Source: Agarophyton chilense (lineage: Eukaryota > Rhodophyta > Florideophyceae > Gracilariales > Gracilariaceae). Taken from it: a stretch of 64,000 bases of DNA. The translations under genes were made by a program, and so were the position numbers. The stretch's first letter is position 1; every line of letters starts with the position of its first letter. Positions 40,301 to 50,282 of the stretch are shown here, piece after piece. The DNA is taken from NCBI GenBank assembly GCA_030374765.1, contig JARGXX010000013.1:1054001-1118000 (forward strand), read 5' to 3'. Below the pieces are notes generated by a model. That model did not search any database, was not told the DNA's origin, and saw only the letters and a list, made by a program, of their open reading frames with translations.

Positions 40301-42478
40301 GTACAAACCCGAATTGTAGTCCGGTAAGAAGCTTCGTTGTATGGCTTTCCAAACAGAATGTTATCCCTTACAGTTGCATTTTGAATGAAAGGTACTTGAT
40401 CACAAAAAGATATAGAGAGACCTTGACGCACGGCAGCTTCTCCGTCAACGATCGGGACCTCCCCCAAGAGCCCTGCCAGAAGAGTGCTTTTCCCGCTCCC
40501 AGTTGGTCCAACAACAGCGACTAACTTCCCCTCAGGAATCCAGAAGCTGACCCCCGAAAGCGTGGGACAGTCTCGCGAAATCGACGGATCCCACGTAAAG
40601 GAGGCGTTAGAGGTCGCAAGATCGATCTTATTAAACTCGAGTAGATCTCGATCCATTGAATGATCACCCTCTTGCAATGGAACAAGTTCCTCGCATACTA
40701 GAAAACTTCGGAGTCTGTTCAAAGACGCCCCAGCACGAGCCGTACTAATGAGAATGTTGGGCAGAAACAGAAGTGATGGCCTGATTACGTTGAAAAGAGC
40801 AATGGCCGGGAAAACAATAGCAGCGTCAAGCACATTGTTGAAAAGGGCGAACGTGGTGAAAGCGATGATTGTCAATATAGTAGGCAAACTAGTCACAAGC
40901 ACGCTGTTCCAAGCATCCAACAGTGCCATCTTTCGGAGCTGTTCTAGCTCCCTGGTTCGCGCACCCAGAATGCGCTTGACAAAGGAAAGCTCCCACGCGT
41001 AGAGCTTGACTAGCTTAATCCCCTTGATGGCTTCTGCCACAAATTTCACACGTTCATCAGTTCGAGCACTTGCAGTTTCGCGATAGTTCTTAACCATCCT
41101 CACAAGCTTAGACTGAACAAGCATGCTAAAGATGATAAACAAAATGCCGGCAACCGTTGGGCCCCATCCTAGAAGCTGTACAAGTAGGATCATGGCCACT
41201 GTAATCTGTTCGGCGGAGCTCCAAACCATGTGAAGGTAAAGTACTACATCAGCCACCATACGAGAGTCATTGGACATTAGGTTCTGAATCTGACCGGACG
41301 TGTACAGGGCGCGACTCTCCGGTGACAGACGACAACTTTTCTCAAAAACGGCGCTCACTATTGCTCCCCTCAGCAGCGCTTGCATTGTAGACATGACGTT
41401 GAAGTATTGGTTAAACACAAGCAATTGGGTAAAATAGGAGGCAAACATTGCACATGAAAAAAAAACCCCTAAAACTGAAGTCTGGTTGTCTTGAGAGCGG
41501 TTTTGGAGATGGGAAATGATCTGCAAGTTGACGATATAGAATAATGGAGAGTCAGTATTCTGAAGCGGATCTCTGGGGTCAAGAAAAAGAAATAAAACTT
41601 ACAGACTTGAGCAACATTGGAGACACAAACAAGAAGACATCATTGAGAAGCTTCAAACAGCCACCCAGCATGAATCTAGCACCAAACGCATTGAACAGAG
41701 CCATGAGCAGGCGCGGGTGGGGGCGGTCCAGTTCAGCGCGCCAAAATGGGGAGAAGAGTAGTTTTCCAGAGGTATGACAGTTGAATCGATCAGAGATAGG
41801 CAAAATATCGGGAAACTCCAGAGAGCGTGAACGACCGGTGACAACAATACTGGAGACCCAGTCGAAAGAGAGCAGAGAAAATGCTGAAGCATGTCGGATT
41901 GTAGGGGGCGCATGCTCGATGGTAGTGTCCGCAAAGACCGGCTGGAAGGCAAGTACAAAAAGCTGATGAGGGAGTGGGCTCTGGGAGCGGCGAACAAGCT
42001 CGAAAAGGAATATTGCAGAGGTGGTCAGGGCGGATGCGGTGCAGAAGATAAGAGTGACCAGGGAGGCCTTTTGAAAGAAAGCGATGACAGGGAGGAAGAG
42101 AAGATACATAGCGATGTCAACGCGCCATAAGAGAAGACATGGGTAGGCATAAGCTCGATACGGATGAAGCTGGGACAAATGAGGCTGCGTAAAGGCATGT
42201 CTGAGAGCGAGACAGGAAGCGAGGACATAGGAGAGTAGCAAGAAGAATCGCTCCGCAAGGGTGGTGAGAAGAATATGGGGAAGAAGTGGAAGGAGCGGTA
42301 TGGGGATGAGGAAGATGAGGGCGGAGATAGTCGGGAGATGGGTATGCGTGAATCGTGGAATGAACGGATGAGCGGTGAGAAGGCGAAAAAGAAAGTAGAG
42401 ACTGCACAGAATGAGAGGCAAATGACGAAGAAGGGCCATGTGGGCGGCAGGCCAGCAGGCGAATGTGAGAAGCGGCAC
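37318..42478 (-). CDS. ABCC/MRP-type ABC transporter, one intron
   Basis: Two exons: 42478-41603 (292 codons) and 41520-37318, joined across an 82-bp intron with GTAAGT donor and TTGCAG acceptor, phase 0; the product is about 1692 residues. The N-terminal exon gives several hydrophobic helices (TMD0-like) and leads into the first transporter domain. NBD1 has Walker A GPTGSGKST (about residue 628), signature LSGGQRARVALARA and Walker B ICFLDDP; NBD2 has GRTGAGKSS (about 1308), FSVGQRQLLCLGRA and VLVLDEATS. The layout is that of full-length ABCC proteins, which export glutathione conjugates and other organic anions, often into vacuoles. After NBD2 an unusual tail of about 170 residues, charged then Ser-rich, follows. 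The substrate cannot be read from sequence. Confidence 0.9.
41521..41602 (-). other. Intron of the ABCC gene (82 bp)
   Basis: Donor AAGTCT/GTAAGT and acceptor TTGCAG/ATCATT in phase 0. The intron contains in-frame stops, and splicing joins LLKS to IISHLQ as expected for the first transporter domain. Confidence 0.85.
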
Positions 42479-43786
42479 GGGGACGCAGGTTAAGTTGTTA
42501 CTAGGGTGTCAAGGAGAACAAGAGCTCAAGAGATTCGAAGAGTGAATATGAGACACAATGAGAGATGCGAAGGGTGAGTATGCATGAGAAATTTGGTGTA
42601 AAGTATATGAGGGTTACCAGCTGGGTATACGCAGTAGAAACTGTCCTCATGAGGACAAGGATGTGTAGTGCAAATGCCGTGAAGGGAGCACGCCTGGAGA
42701 ACGCTTCACTGTGTTTTCGAAGGCGGTGATTCGAGGCGTAGAACACGTGGCGATACGTTGCGCTTCGACGGAGTATCGCAGCGATATGGTGGAGCATAGC
42801 TCGTGTTGTGATTGGCGCGTTTCCATTCTGCGATCCATGCATTCATCGGCACGCGCATGTGTGACACACCGTTATCGTGACAGCACAACGCGCGAAGCAA
42901 CGAATAGAGTCCTGTAATGTTTTGATGCGATGATCTTTGTGCCGTCTTACCTGCGCCGTCCGCGTTCCCTTTCAGCCTGCGCAGCGCTGTGGTTTAGATC
43001 CGAGATGCAACACAGAAAACGACCGGACCAGAGGAACCGGGCCCGGCTATCTTGAAGCTTCTTTGCTCACTTCGATGCGAACTGCCCTTTCAAAAGGCGT
43101 TTCCTTAAACAGCGCGTCTTGACAAGCTATTGCTTCCGAGAAGCACTCAATGCCCGTGTGTAGCCGGACAACGCGGGGCATTAGCAACTTGTCAGCGAAA
43201 CAAGCCTGTCAAGGGCAACATGCGCCAGCACCGCCCGTCATGTCAGCATTCACCCAGTCCTGGATGACACAGGCAACCTTTGGCTCGTGGTTCCCTTCAC
43301 CAGCGTTGGCCATCACGAGTCCTGTGACGAGTCTCGTCGTAGAACATCAGCCTCGACCTTCTCGATTCCAAGCACAAGTTGCACGTCATATTTCGCTATC
43401 GCGTCACAACCGTTTCTAACTCCTCCACCTCGCTGGAGTAGCGAGGCGCTAGAGGGGCCTGTAAGAAAGGTCACAGATTCTGTGTAATGTGTGGCATTGC
43501 CGTGGACAAAAAATTGACCATCATGCCGTTCGTCAGCATGTTCTCAGGGCGATCTTATCATGTCGCTGGCTGGCCCTGGCATTAGAGCCCTACGAGATAA
43601 GTTCCACACCTGAACTTGAATTGCGTGTTCAGGACGGTGTCTACCCTCGCGAGCAACGCAGCAGCAGCAGCACAATGTTACGTTGAGAACATCTGATACT
43701 CGAAGAAACCAAATCGTCCCACACCCAACATCTCGATCCGACCTATCACTTCCACTTTTATTCGTTGGACCAACTTTTTGGATTAA
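42479..43786. other. Divergent intergenic region between ABCC and enoyl-CoA isomerase genes
   Basis: 1.3 kb that should hold both promoters. Short frames only, none protein-like. No repeat or known motif is identified. Confidence 0.5.
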
Positions 43787-44695
43787 GTGCTGGATAAAAC
43801 GCCCATTTCGCATACATCTTATCTAGTATTGGAAGATCTTTGCATCCAATCGTGCTCTGCCATGCTTCCAGAACCAGTATCGTCATCGAACTATAAGTTT
43901 CTCACAGTGAGCTACCCCGCAGAAACAATTTGTCACTGCCAACTTTCGCGACCTCCCGTAAATGCGCTCAACACCGAGTTATGGAGAGAGCTGCTGTCTC
44001 TGCTCACCTCTCTTGAGAAGACGTTCCCCAAATCGACTAGGGTGTTAATCTTTTCTTCTGCCGCTCGTGGACCTATCTTCTCCGCAGGCAACGATCTCAC
44101 TGAACTGCACGCGCCATCCACCTCTAAGGAACGCTTTTATACCTTTTGGGGACTATCTACGCTCTTTCTGGCTCGCCTGTACAAGAGTCCTCTGTACACA
44201 ATTGCTGCTATTCGCGGAGCCACCCCAGCAGGAGGATGTGTATTGTCTTTATGTTGCGATTATCGAGTCGCTTTAGAAAACACCAGAATAGGATTGAATG
44301 AGGTCGCCATTGGTCTCACGGTTCCCAAATACTATGCGCTTTTGCTTTTGAATCTGTGCACTGTTCGATCGGAAGCAGAACTTTTGCTTTCAAGAGGCCA
44401 AATGATAGATGCACGAAAAGCAAAGCGACTCGGTCTTGTTGACGATGTTCTTGCCGGAAACTCAAAACAGTTGATAAGTTTCGCACTGAGCACTGCAGAA
44501 AATTTTTCCGATGAACGCGGGGCATCCGGCCGAGCGGGTACGAAAATAGAGATACGAAGACAGTTTGCGGACGATTGGGAAGGTTATGCAAATGAAGAGG
44601 CGCAAAAGGGTTGGGTAAGACTTTGTGAGCCCGATGTTGTGAAAAGTCTAGGTTCTGTCCTTTCGAAATTGAAGACACATAGAGCTAGAATTTAA
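43787..44695 (+). CDS. ECI1: Delta3,delta2-enoyl-CoA isomerase (crotonase superfamily)
   Basis: 302 residues from ATG 43787; ATG 43862 is an alternative that removes a 25-residue leader. Crotonase fold motifs in order: RPPVNALNTELW, IFSAGNDLTEL (first oxyanion-hole strand), IRGATPAGGCVLSLCCDYR (second oxyanion-hole region), IGLNEVAIGL (the Glu aligns with the catalytic Glu of ECI1) and KAKRLGLVDDVL. These fit ECI1 better than enoyl-CoA hydratases, which have a second Glu. The enzyme moves double bonds of unsaturated fatty acyl-CoAs so beta-oxidation can proceed, in mitochondria or peroxisomes. The C-terminal ARI is only weakly like a peroxisomal signal. No intron. A decayed duplicate lies downstream. 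Confidence 0.82.
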   Translation: MLDKTPISHTSYLVLEDLCIQSCSAMLPEPVSSSNYKFLTVSYPAETICHCQLSRPPVNALNTELWRELLSLLTSLEKTFPKSTRVLIFSSAARGPIFSAGNDLTELHAPSTSKERFYTFWGLSTLFLARLYKSPLYTIAAIRGATPAGGCVLSLCCDYRVALENTRIGLNEVAIGLTVPKYYALLLLNLCTVRSEAELLLSRGQMIDARKAKRLGLVDDVLAGNSKQLISFALSTAENFSDERGASGRAGTKIEIRRQFADDWEGYANEEAQKGWVRLCEPDVVKSLGSVLSKLKTHRARI

Positions 44696-45967
44696 AGAAC
44701 GTAGAGGTCACTACCAGAGATGCGATCCATCCGATGTGGATGTGACAAACTTTTTTTAACCGCAATCCCTCCATTCTTTGGAAAGCCTTACACGATGTGC
44801 AATCTAAAAACCGTTCATGAATAACCCAGCAAACCAATTATCATCTCCATTTCTTGAACTCACAACCCCACAATCCGTCTGCCCCTGTCCATTTGAGATG
44901 TAAACTTTTCTTTATCGATGAGATAGCCACGCAAAGAACGATCTGCATGTCTCTTTCAATTTAAGCTGCTCATTCTGTAACATCGTTCTCACAGAGCTAG
45001 ATCACTGCCTGGGCTGTATGTGTATCTCAAAAACTTTCACGAATACCTGCAGTGTAGGGAAGTGCAAGACATCAAAGCGACAGACTATGATAGGGATGGC
45101 TTTGATGGGTGATGGAAGGTGGATCCGAAAAACTCAATCATGTTGCAATCCCACTAACATGAAGCAACCCTTGATTGCAATACTTGGTTGGGTATGCGAT
45201 AAAGCGCAATTCCATCGATGAAACAGCATCCTTGGTCTTGTCAAGCAAACGACTTTCATTTTGAAATGTGTTGCATACGTTTGATTTGAAGAGTGGCACT
45301 CCAATTCTTGAAGAAGGAAACCCGTACAAGGAAGCCAGCGCTGAACCTGATTCAATCATATTCGTTTGATAGTTGGCTGTCAAGACTTTATATTTAGGCA
45401 GTTTATTTGTCCAAGACACAGCAAAGGGACACGCCAGAGAGATACCGAAGGGTAGATACACGGTACAACGGCCCTCCATATGAAAGATACTCAGTGCAGC
45501 CTGTGTAATTCAGTACTGCAAAAGAGAGGGAATCCTTGGTAGGAAAAAAGCAAAGAATCTGCAAGGATCCAACACAAACAAGTGCGCAAATGCAAGAGAA
45601 ACTGCATATTCATCGAAGAATGATGCTCTTCGTTCTTCCTTCTTGCGAAGCATTGTGCGCACATTCTCCACCTCCAAACTTTCTTGTGGATGAAGCCTTT
45701 TTTCTCAGTAACGTTCTCTATCGTGATGCCAGTTTTCCCTACAATATTCATGGTCATATCGTCCTCTGCCTTGATAGTGTTCAGTTAGGTTAGGTATTTC
45801 TGGAACGTCATTGTCAGAAGATTGAGTTGTGAACGTTTTCTAGCGGCACGTCAGAGTCTCGAGAAGAAACGGCGAACCTTGTTCGCTTCCAGCACCGCCC
45901 CTCTCTAGATGTACACATTCTATGAGAGGCTAAGATCTGTGTTTGGGTAAGCTATGTATATGTTCAC
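44696..45967. other. Intergenic, no gene recognised
   Basis: Short frames on both strands without recognisable protein sequence. Confidence 0.45.
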
Positions 45968-46495
45968 AGATAACCACCTCACTGAGAAGCATAGGCCATT
46001 TTCCATAGTAAAGGCTATCAAATGATGTGTATTGCGTTTTTGATTCTTTCTGACTCGCGTTTACAAAACTTTTTGTACATAATCGCTGCTCCTCGCAAAT
46101 TTATGCGAGCATGAAAACCGTTGTTGTCCTTGTGAGGATATTGCTGTGTCATTCTAACACCACCACGATGAGACTGAACTGAACCATCGCCCTCAATATT
46201 CCCAATACCTCGACACTTTGCATTTTTCTTGAATCTCAGCACTGTTCAATTACAAGGTGGGAACATGGCTTGAGCAGACCCAATGAGTCGCACGGAAAGC
46301 AAAGCGGCTCCGCTCCGTCTTGCGGACAACATTGTCCTCAGAAAATGAGTCGCACTGAAAGCGAAAAGAATTGTTCCCATTGTTCTTGTCGGAAACTCAA
46401 AGTCATGTGCCCGACAAACTGCATGGTGTACGCGGAGCATCCGCTTGTGCGGGTACCAAAACCTTGAGACGACAGTTTGAATACAGTTTGGTATA
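45968..46495 (+). pseudogene. Degenerate duplicate of the enoyl-CoA isomerase gene
   Basis: Stretch after stretch aligns in order with the gene at 43787-44695 but with many indels. CACCTCACTGAGAAGCA matches the LTEL codons. CTGACTCGCGTTTACAAAAC and TGTACATAATCGCTGCT match the segment for ARLYKSPLYTIAA. TTCTTGAATCTCAGCACTGT matches LLNLCTV. CGGAAACTCAAAGTCATG matches GNSKQL. GGAGCATCCGCTTGTGCGGG followed by GAGACGACAGTTTG matches the codons near 44521-44570. No frame stays open. It is an old tandem duplicate in the same orientation. Confidence 0.65.
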
Positions 46496-46601
46496 AGAGA
46501 GAAAAGAATTTTCTAAAACTGCGTGACCAAAAGGTTGTTGGATGTTTGGGTGACATACTTTCTATACGGGAGGGAGGGCTAGAAATGAGCGACGATTAGT
46601 G

Positions 46602-47504
46602 TTATAAGTTGAGACTTGCTTTCTGGTACGTTTCCGATGCGAGCCCCTCGAAAGGACCTTCCCCTTCTTCAAGGGAACAGTGAATGGGCTTTTCAATGCC
46701 CTCTAGCTTCTGTTTGTACAGCGGGTGCTCACAAATTGCCTTGTTGAAAAACTCGATTTCATACACACAAGATTCAACCTCTCGAATAGAGTAGAGAAAG
46801 GCAACCTTTTCCTTTGAAGTGCGTTCTTGTAAACCAGGTAGGGATACTATATCTTCGATGCACATGTACTTTACAAGTACTTGTCGCGGTTTATTCGTCA
46901 TATCGCAAGTTGTGCCGCCTGTGTAAAGCTGTGTGAAAGCGGCATCAGAGGTGATTACTTCTGAAATATTCTTCCTTCTAATGAGATCTTGTTCCTTGTC
47001 AAAATAGCCCAAAACAAATTCGTCGGTAATCTCCTTTGATCCATCTTTTGCAACGCCGAAGTGTTTTTGCGCGACATGCTTCCCATAACAGAATTCATAA
47101 GTCCACCAACCCTCAACTTTGAACGCGCATTTATCCTCATAATCCGCCAAGAGGGCGTCTATATCATCAAAGACATTCTCGCTTCGCACGTGGTCGTCGT
47201 CCGATGGCGTTGTCGAGGGAGTAAGTTCTGGTAAGAGACAGCGCATTTTCTGTCCTCTCGCTGTGACAACGCTCATGAAGGTGAAGCCTGGAGGCTGGAC
47301 ATCTTCTGGGGGATGATTTTCGGATTTGAACTTTCCCGGTAATGGAAAGCGGACCTCGTAGACTGGTTTGCTTATGTCTCGTCGTGATACTTCACCAATT
47401 AAGAGAGTAGGTCCATATGCGTTGCAGCGAGAAACGATGCCGAAACATATGACGGTGAGAAGCAGTGTGAGCATCTGCGTAATACGAGCCGCCAATATGG
47501 ACAT
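46602..47504 (-). CDS. OS9: OS-9/Yos9-like ER lectin (MRH domain)
   Basis: Start chosen at ATG 47504, where a signal peptide begins (a hydrophobic run of about 15 residues, MLTLLLTVICFGIVSRCNA); an upstream in-frame ATG at 47657 would bury it. The mature 270 residues contain the MRH lectin signature: CAFKVEGWWTYEFCYGKHVA, a downstream TGGTTCDMTNKPRQ and Cys residues that would form the domain disulfides. OS-9 proteins recognise trimmed mannose on misfolded glycoproteins in the ER lumen and pass them to the Hrd1 ubiquitin ligase. At 300 residues it is much shorter than human or yeast relatives, and it lacks an HDEL-type tail. It is divergent from the ClpR4 gene, with 577 bp between the start codons. 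Confidence 0.82.
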   Translation of the reverse strand: MSILAARITQMLTLLLTVICFGIVSRCNAYGPTLLIGEVSRRDISKPVYEVRFPLPGKFKSENHPPEDVQPPGFTFMSVVTARGQKMRCLLPELTPSTTPSDDDHVRSENVFDDIDALLADYEDKCAFKVEGWWTYEFCYGKHVAQKHFGVAKDGSKEITDEFVLGYFDKEQDLIRRKNISEVITSDAAFTQLYTGGTTCDMTNKPRQVLVKYMCIEDIVSLPGLQERTSKEKVAFLYSIREVESCVYEIEFFNKAICEHPLYKQKLEGIEKPIHCSLEEGEGPFEGLASETYQKASLNL

Positions 47505-48081
47505 GTTAGTCACAGGAGGCGGCGTTCCCCGTGGAGAGAGGCACACCAAATTTGAGGCGGTAGAGAAGTGGGCAGCCCTGTGAGGAACCGATCGAAGAAC
47601 GGGTGTGCAGGGGGGTTGCGCCGTTGGACGGTGGCATGAAGGGGAGAGGAGCGTCAATCATCTCACAACCGAACGTAACGGTGCGTTTTCATTGGCGCGC
47701 TTCCCCTCAAGAGCCAACTACAGTATTGGATATTCGAAGTACTGTAGCTTCGTATCTGTGGTGATTGGGACGCATGGCCCCGCCCACAGGTTTACGGAAA
47801 GTTGTGTTACTCCCGTTTTTTATTGGTTCAAAGTCAAAATATTTCATACGTTGGTGCCCTACATTTCCACGTGTTATTGCTGTGCACGGTGTACCTATCT
47901 GACACAGAGCGTGCGCCGCATGCTGCGGATGGCTGGCATCGAAGGCGAGATCAACCGTTCGACACCGCCTCGATTCCGTTTTCACTTCGCAAACTCGTTC
48001 TGCTCGCGCACTACTTCGCCGACTTCGCCGCTGCGCAGCCCCGCTGAGCCGCCGCCGCCCTGTCCTCCCCTTCCTCGCGTC
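47505..48081. promoter_or_regulatory. Shared upstream region of the OS-9 and ClpR4 genes
   Basis: The two start codons are 577 bp apart and point away from each other, so both promoters lie here. C/T-rich DNA just before ATG 48082 resembles that before other starts in the window. Frames across this region are open by chance but not protein-like. Confidence 0.4.
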
Positions 48082-48876
48082 ATGACCGCCTTCGTCTCCT
48101 CCTTTGCTGGTGCCTCCGTGCGGCCTCAATTCCAAGCAAATGCGCTCCAAACCGCTCTGCCCAGGCGCTCAGCTCGACCTCCAGTCGCCCGTCGAGTCCG
48201 CGTCACTCCAAGTGCTATGCAATCGGCGGGCGGTGGAACCATGTACGAAGGCGCGAGAGCCGGGCCTCCCCCTGACCTCCCTTCGCTTCTTCTGCACAAC
48301 CGCATCATTTATCTTGGAATGAGTCTGGTCCCCGCTGTCACGGAACTTATAATTGCCGAGTTTCTCTACCTGCAGTATGAGGATGCGTCAAAACCGGTGT
48401 ACATGTACATTAACAGTACCGGAACATCGTCGGCGGATGGCCAGAATGTCGGCTTTGAAACGGAGGCGTTTGCTGTCGTGGACACTATGAACTACGTGAA
48501 AATGCCTGTACATACCATTTGCGTCGGCCAAGCATTTGGTATGGCTGCAATGCTGCTCGCCAGTGGAGAAAAGACTCATCGCGCAGCTCTTCCGAATGCT
48601 ACTATTATGTTGCATCAGCCTCGCGGCAGCGCACAGGGACAAGCCAGTGATATTGCAATCAAGGCCAAGGAGGTGCTTTACAACCGAAGACAGGCGTTTG
48701 AAATCATTGGAGAGCAATCAGGACAGCCTGTTGAACAAATCGAAAAGGACGCAATGAGAACAAAGTACTTCACCCCTTCAGAGGCTGTTGATTATGGCCT
48801 CATTGACAAGGTATTACAATCAGAGAAGGATCTTCCGCAAAAAGCGCCTACATTCTTGTCTGCTCTTGACAAATAA
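48082..48876 (+). CDS. CLPR4: Plastid ClpR4-type inactive Clp protease subunit
   Basis: 264 residues from ATG 48082. The first 55 residues are Ala/Ser/Arg-rich without acidic residues, fitting a plastid transit peptide; longer in-frame starts exist upstream but are less convincing. The ClpP-like body begins PPDLPSLLLHNRIIYLGMSL, followed by ELIIAEFLYLQYEDASKPVY, GTSSADGQNVGFETEAFA and CVGQAFGMAAMLLASGEK. Where active ClpP has Ser in GQAASM, this protein has Gly, so the catalytic Ser is absent; the MLHQP His is kept. The insert after INSTGT and the YFTPSEAVDYGLIDKV end fit plant ClpR4. Such subunits form the ClpPR core that degrades stromal proteins. Confidence 0.85.
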   Translation: MTAFVSSFAGASVRPQFQANALQTALPRRSARPPVARRVRVTPSAMQSAGGGTMYEGARAGPPPDLPSLLLHNRIIYLGMSLVPAVTELIIAEFLYLQYEDASKPVYMYINSTGTSSADGQNVGFETEAFAVVDTMNYVKMPVHTICVGQAFGMAAMLLASGEKTHRAALPNATIMLHQPRGSAQGQASDIAIKAKEVLYNRRQAFEIIGEQSGQPVEQIEKDAMRTKYFTPSEAVDYGLIDKVLQSEKDLPQKAPTFLSALDK

Positions 48877-50282
48877 AAACGTCAACCACGCTGTCGTTTT
48901 TGTCGTGAGATGCGAATGCGTCGTCTTAGCGGGATCTACGTTTTGACCGTTGCCGTCATTCCACTACGTTGGAAACATTGCTTAGTCAGCGCTGTGCCTC
49001 ACACGCACGCTCATATGTAACTATCATCGAGCCTGACATACGGATTTCAGAATAGCTGCGTAACTCTTCGAAATAAACCTATACTGCTTTCACGCTGCTC
49101 TGCTAAACCAGACAAAACTAGGCGCGGGTTGCCACCCGCGTAGACCTAAAGCGCCACGTAGGAAAGCAGCTCGTTTTCGGAGCATATGAAAGGTACGACG
49201 GAGTGATCTAGACTCCGGCGATTGAGCAGCAGCGGGGCGTAAAGGATAATAGAAAGAAAAGTCCATGGTGTGGTAGGTAGGTATGTATAAAGATACATTG
49301 GTGGTGGTGGCCTATTCTAGGATTCTGAACAGTTGTCAATCCGCTGAAGCAGGATAGTGCGTGGTCAGTGCATAATAATGTCTTGGCCCTCAAAGCCTCA
49401 CTGCGTTGATCGCCGTATCGTTCCAGCGCTTGAACTTTCCTTTAAAACGCCCCATCCTGATAACATGGCAACGCGGGAATTCGTGAAATTGAATGCGAGA
49501 TTGAACACACGACATGGATTGTCAGGCCGAAATGATGAGGAAAGAAAAGAACTATGACCTAAGTCCCTTGCGGAGATCCGGCCAGGAACCTCAGAGGGGC
49601 TTTGTCATTGTAAAAGAAGGTCTGGCGATCCTGACCCAGAGTTTACAGATAATTGAGCCCGCATGAATTGATGCCGAGGGTTCAGAATCGTTCGAGGCAA
49701 AGAACGGGGAGTTGAACCAAAGAAAAGATCTCATGAAGGTAAAACTAATTATCTGCTTCAAAACGCCTTGAGCAAACGCACTACCAAAGACTCGTGCTGC
49801 GATAAAGTCGTGTAAATGGAAAGAAAGTCCATATGAGTTCTCAAGTGAGGACAAAGAAGACATGTTCAAAGCGTGCTTGAACAATGATTGTCTTCTTCCT
49901 CATCTGTTCGTTGCGACAGTTGCGATTCCTTTCTTTGTTTCTCCTAGTTATCTATCTGCGTCGGCTCTTGTAGTTCCCTAAGTATATCATGATCATAAAA
50001 TATTCTTCATTACGAGCCTGTTCGGTAAATCACCAGCAAACATCAATGCACAGATAGCCAGGTGAGTTGAGCAGTCGCTCTGCAGAGTTTAGGAGAGCCT
50101 CAGTACTTTCAAATAGAACAAAAGCATATTTCCCAAACCAGCTCAGCCGCATATTGAGTGGCTTGAGCGTTAAGTTACTGCGGGTTTCAACGATATTTAA
50201 CTAAAATATATCACAAGCGGCACTTCTCCCGGGAGTACCTACCGTTTTATTCAAGTAGTTTCTATGTCATCACGATTGCCAT
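48877..50282. other. Intergenic region, no gene recognised
   Basis: Contains the 3' flanks of the convergent ClpR4 and F-box-like genes. A 97-codon minus-strand frame at 49591-49884 is unlike any protein I know. Confidence 0.5.

Noticed and set aside
47605-48081. N-terminal extension of the ClpR4 frame from 47605
   Set aside because: The extra residues overlap the shared promoter region, are unlike any Clp subunit, and a good transit peptide starts at 48082.
49591-49884. 97-codon minus-strand frame as a small gene
   Set aside because: No family resemblance, no leader like those of neighbouring genes, and length within chance expectation.
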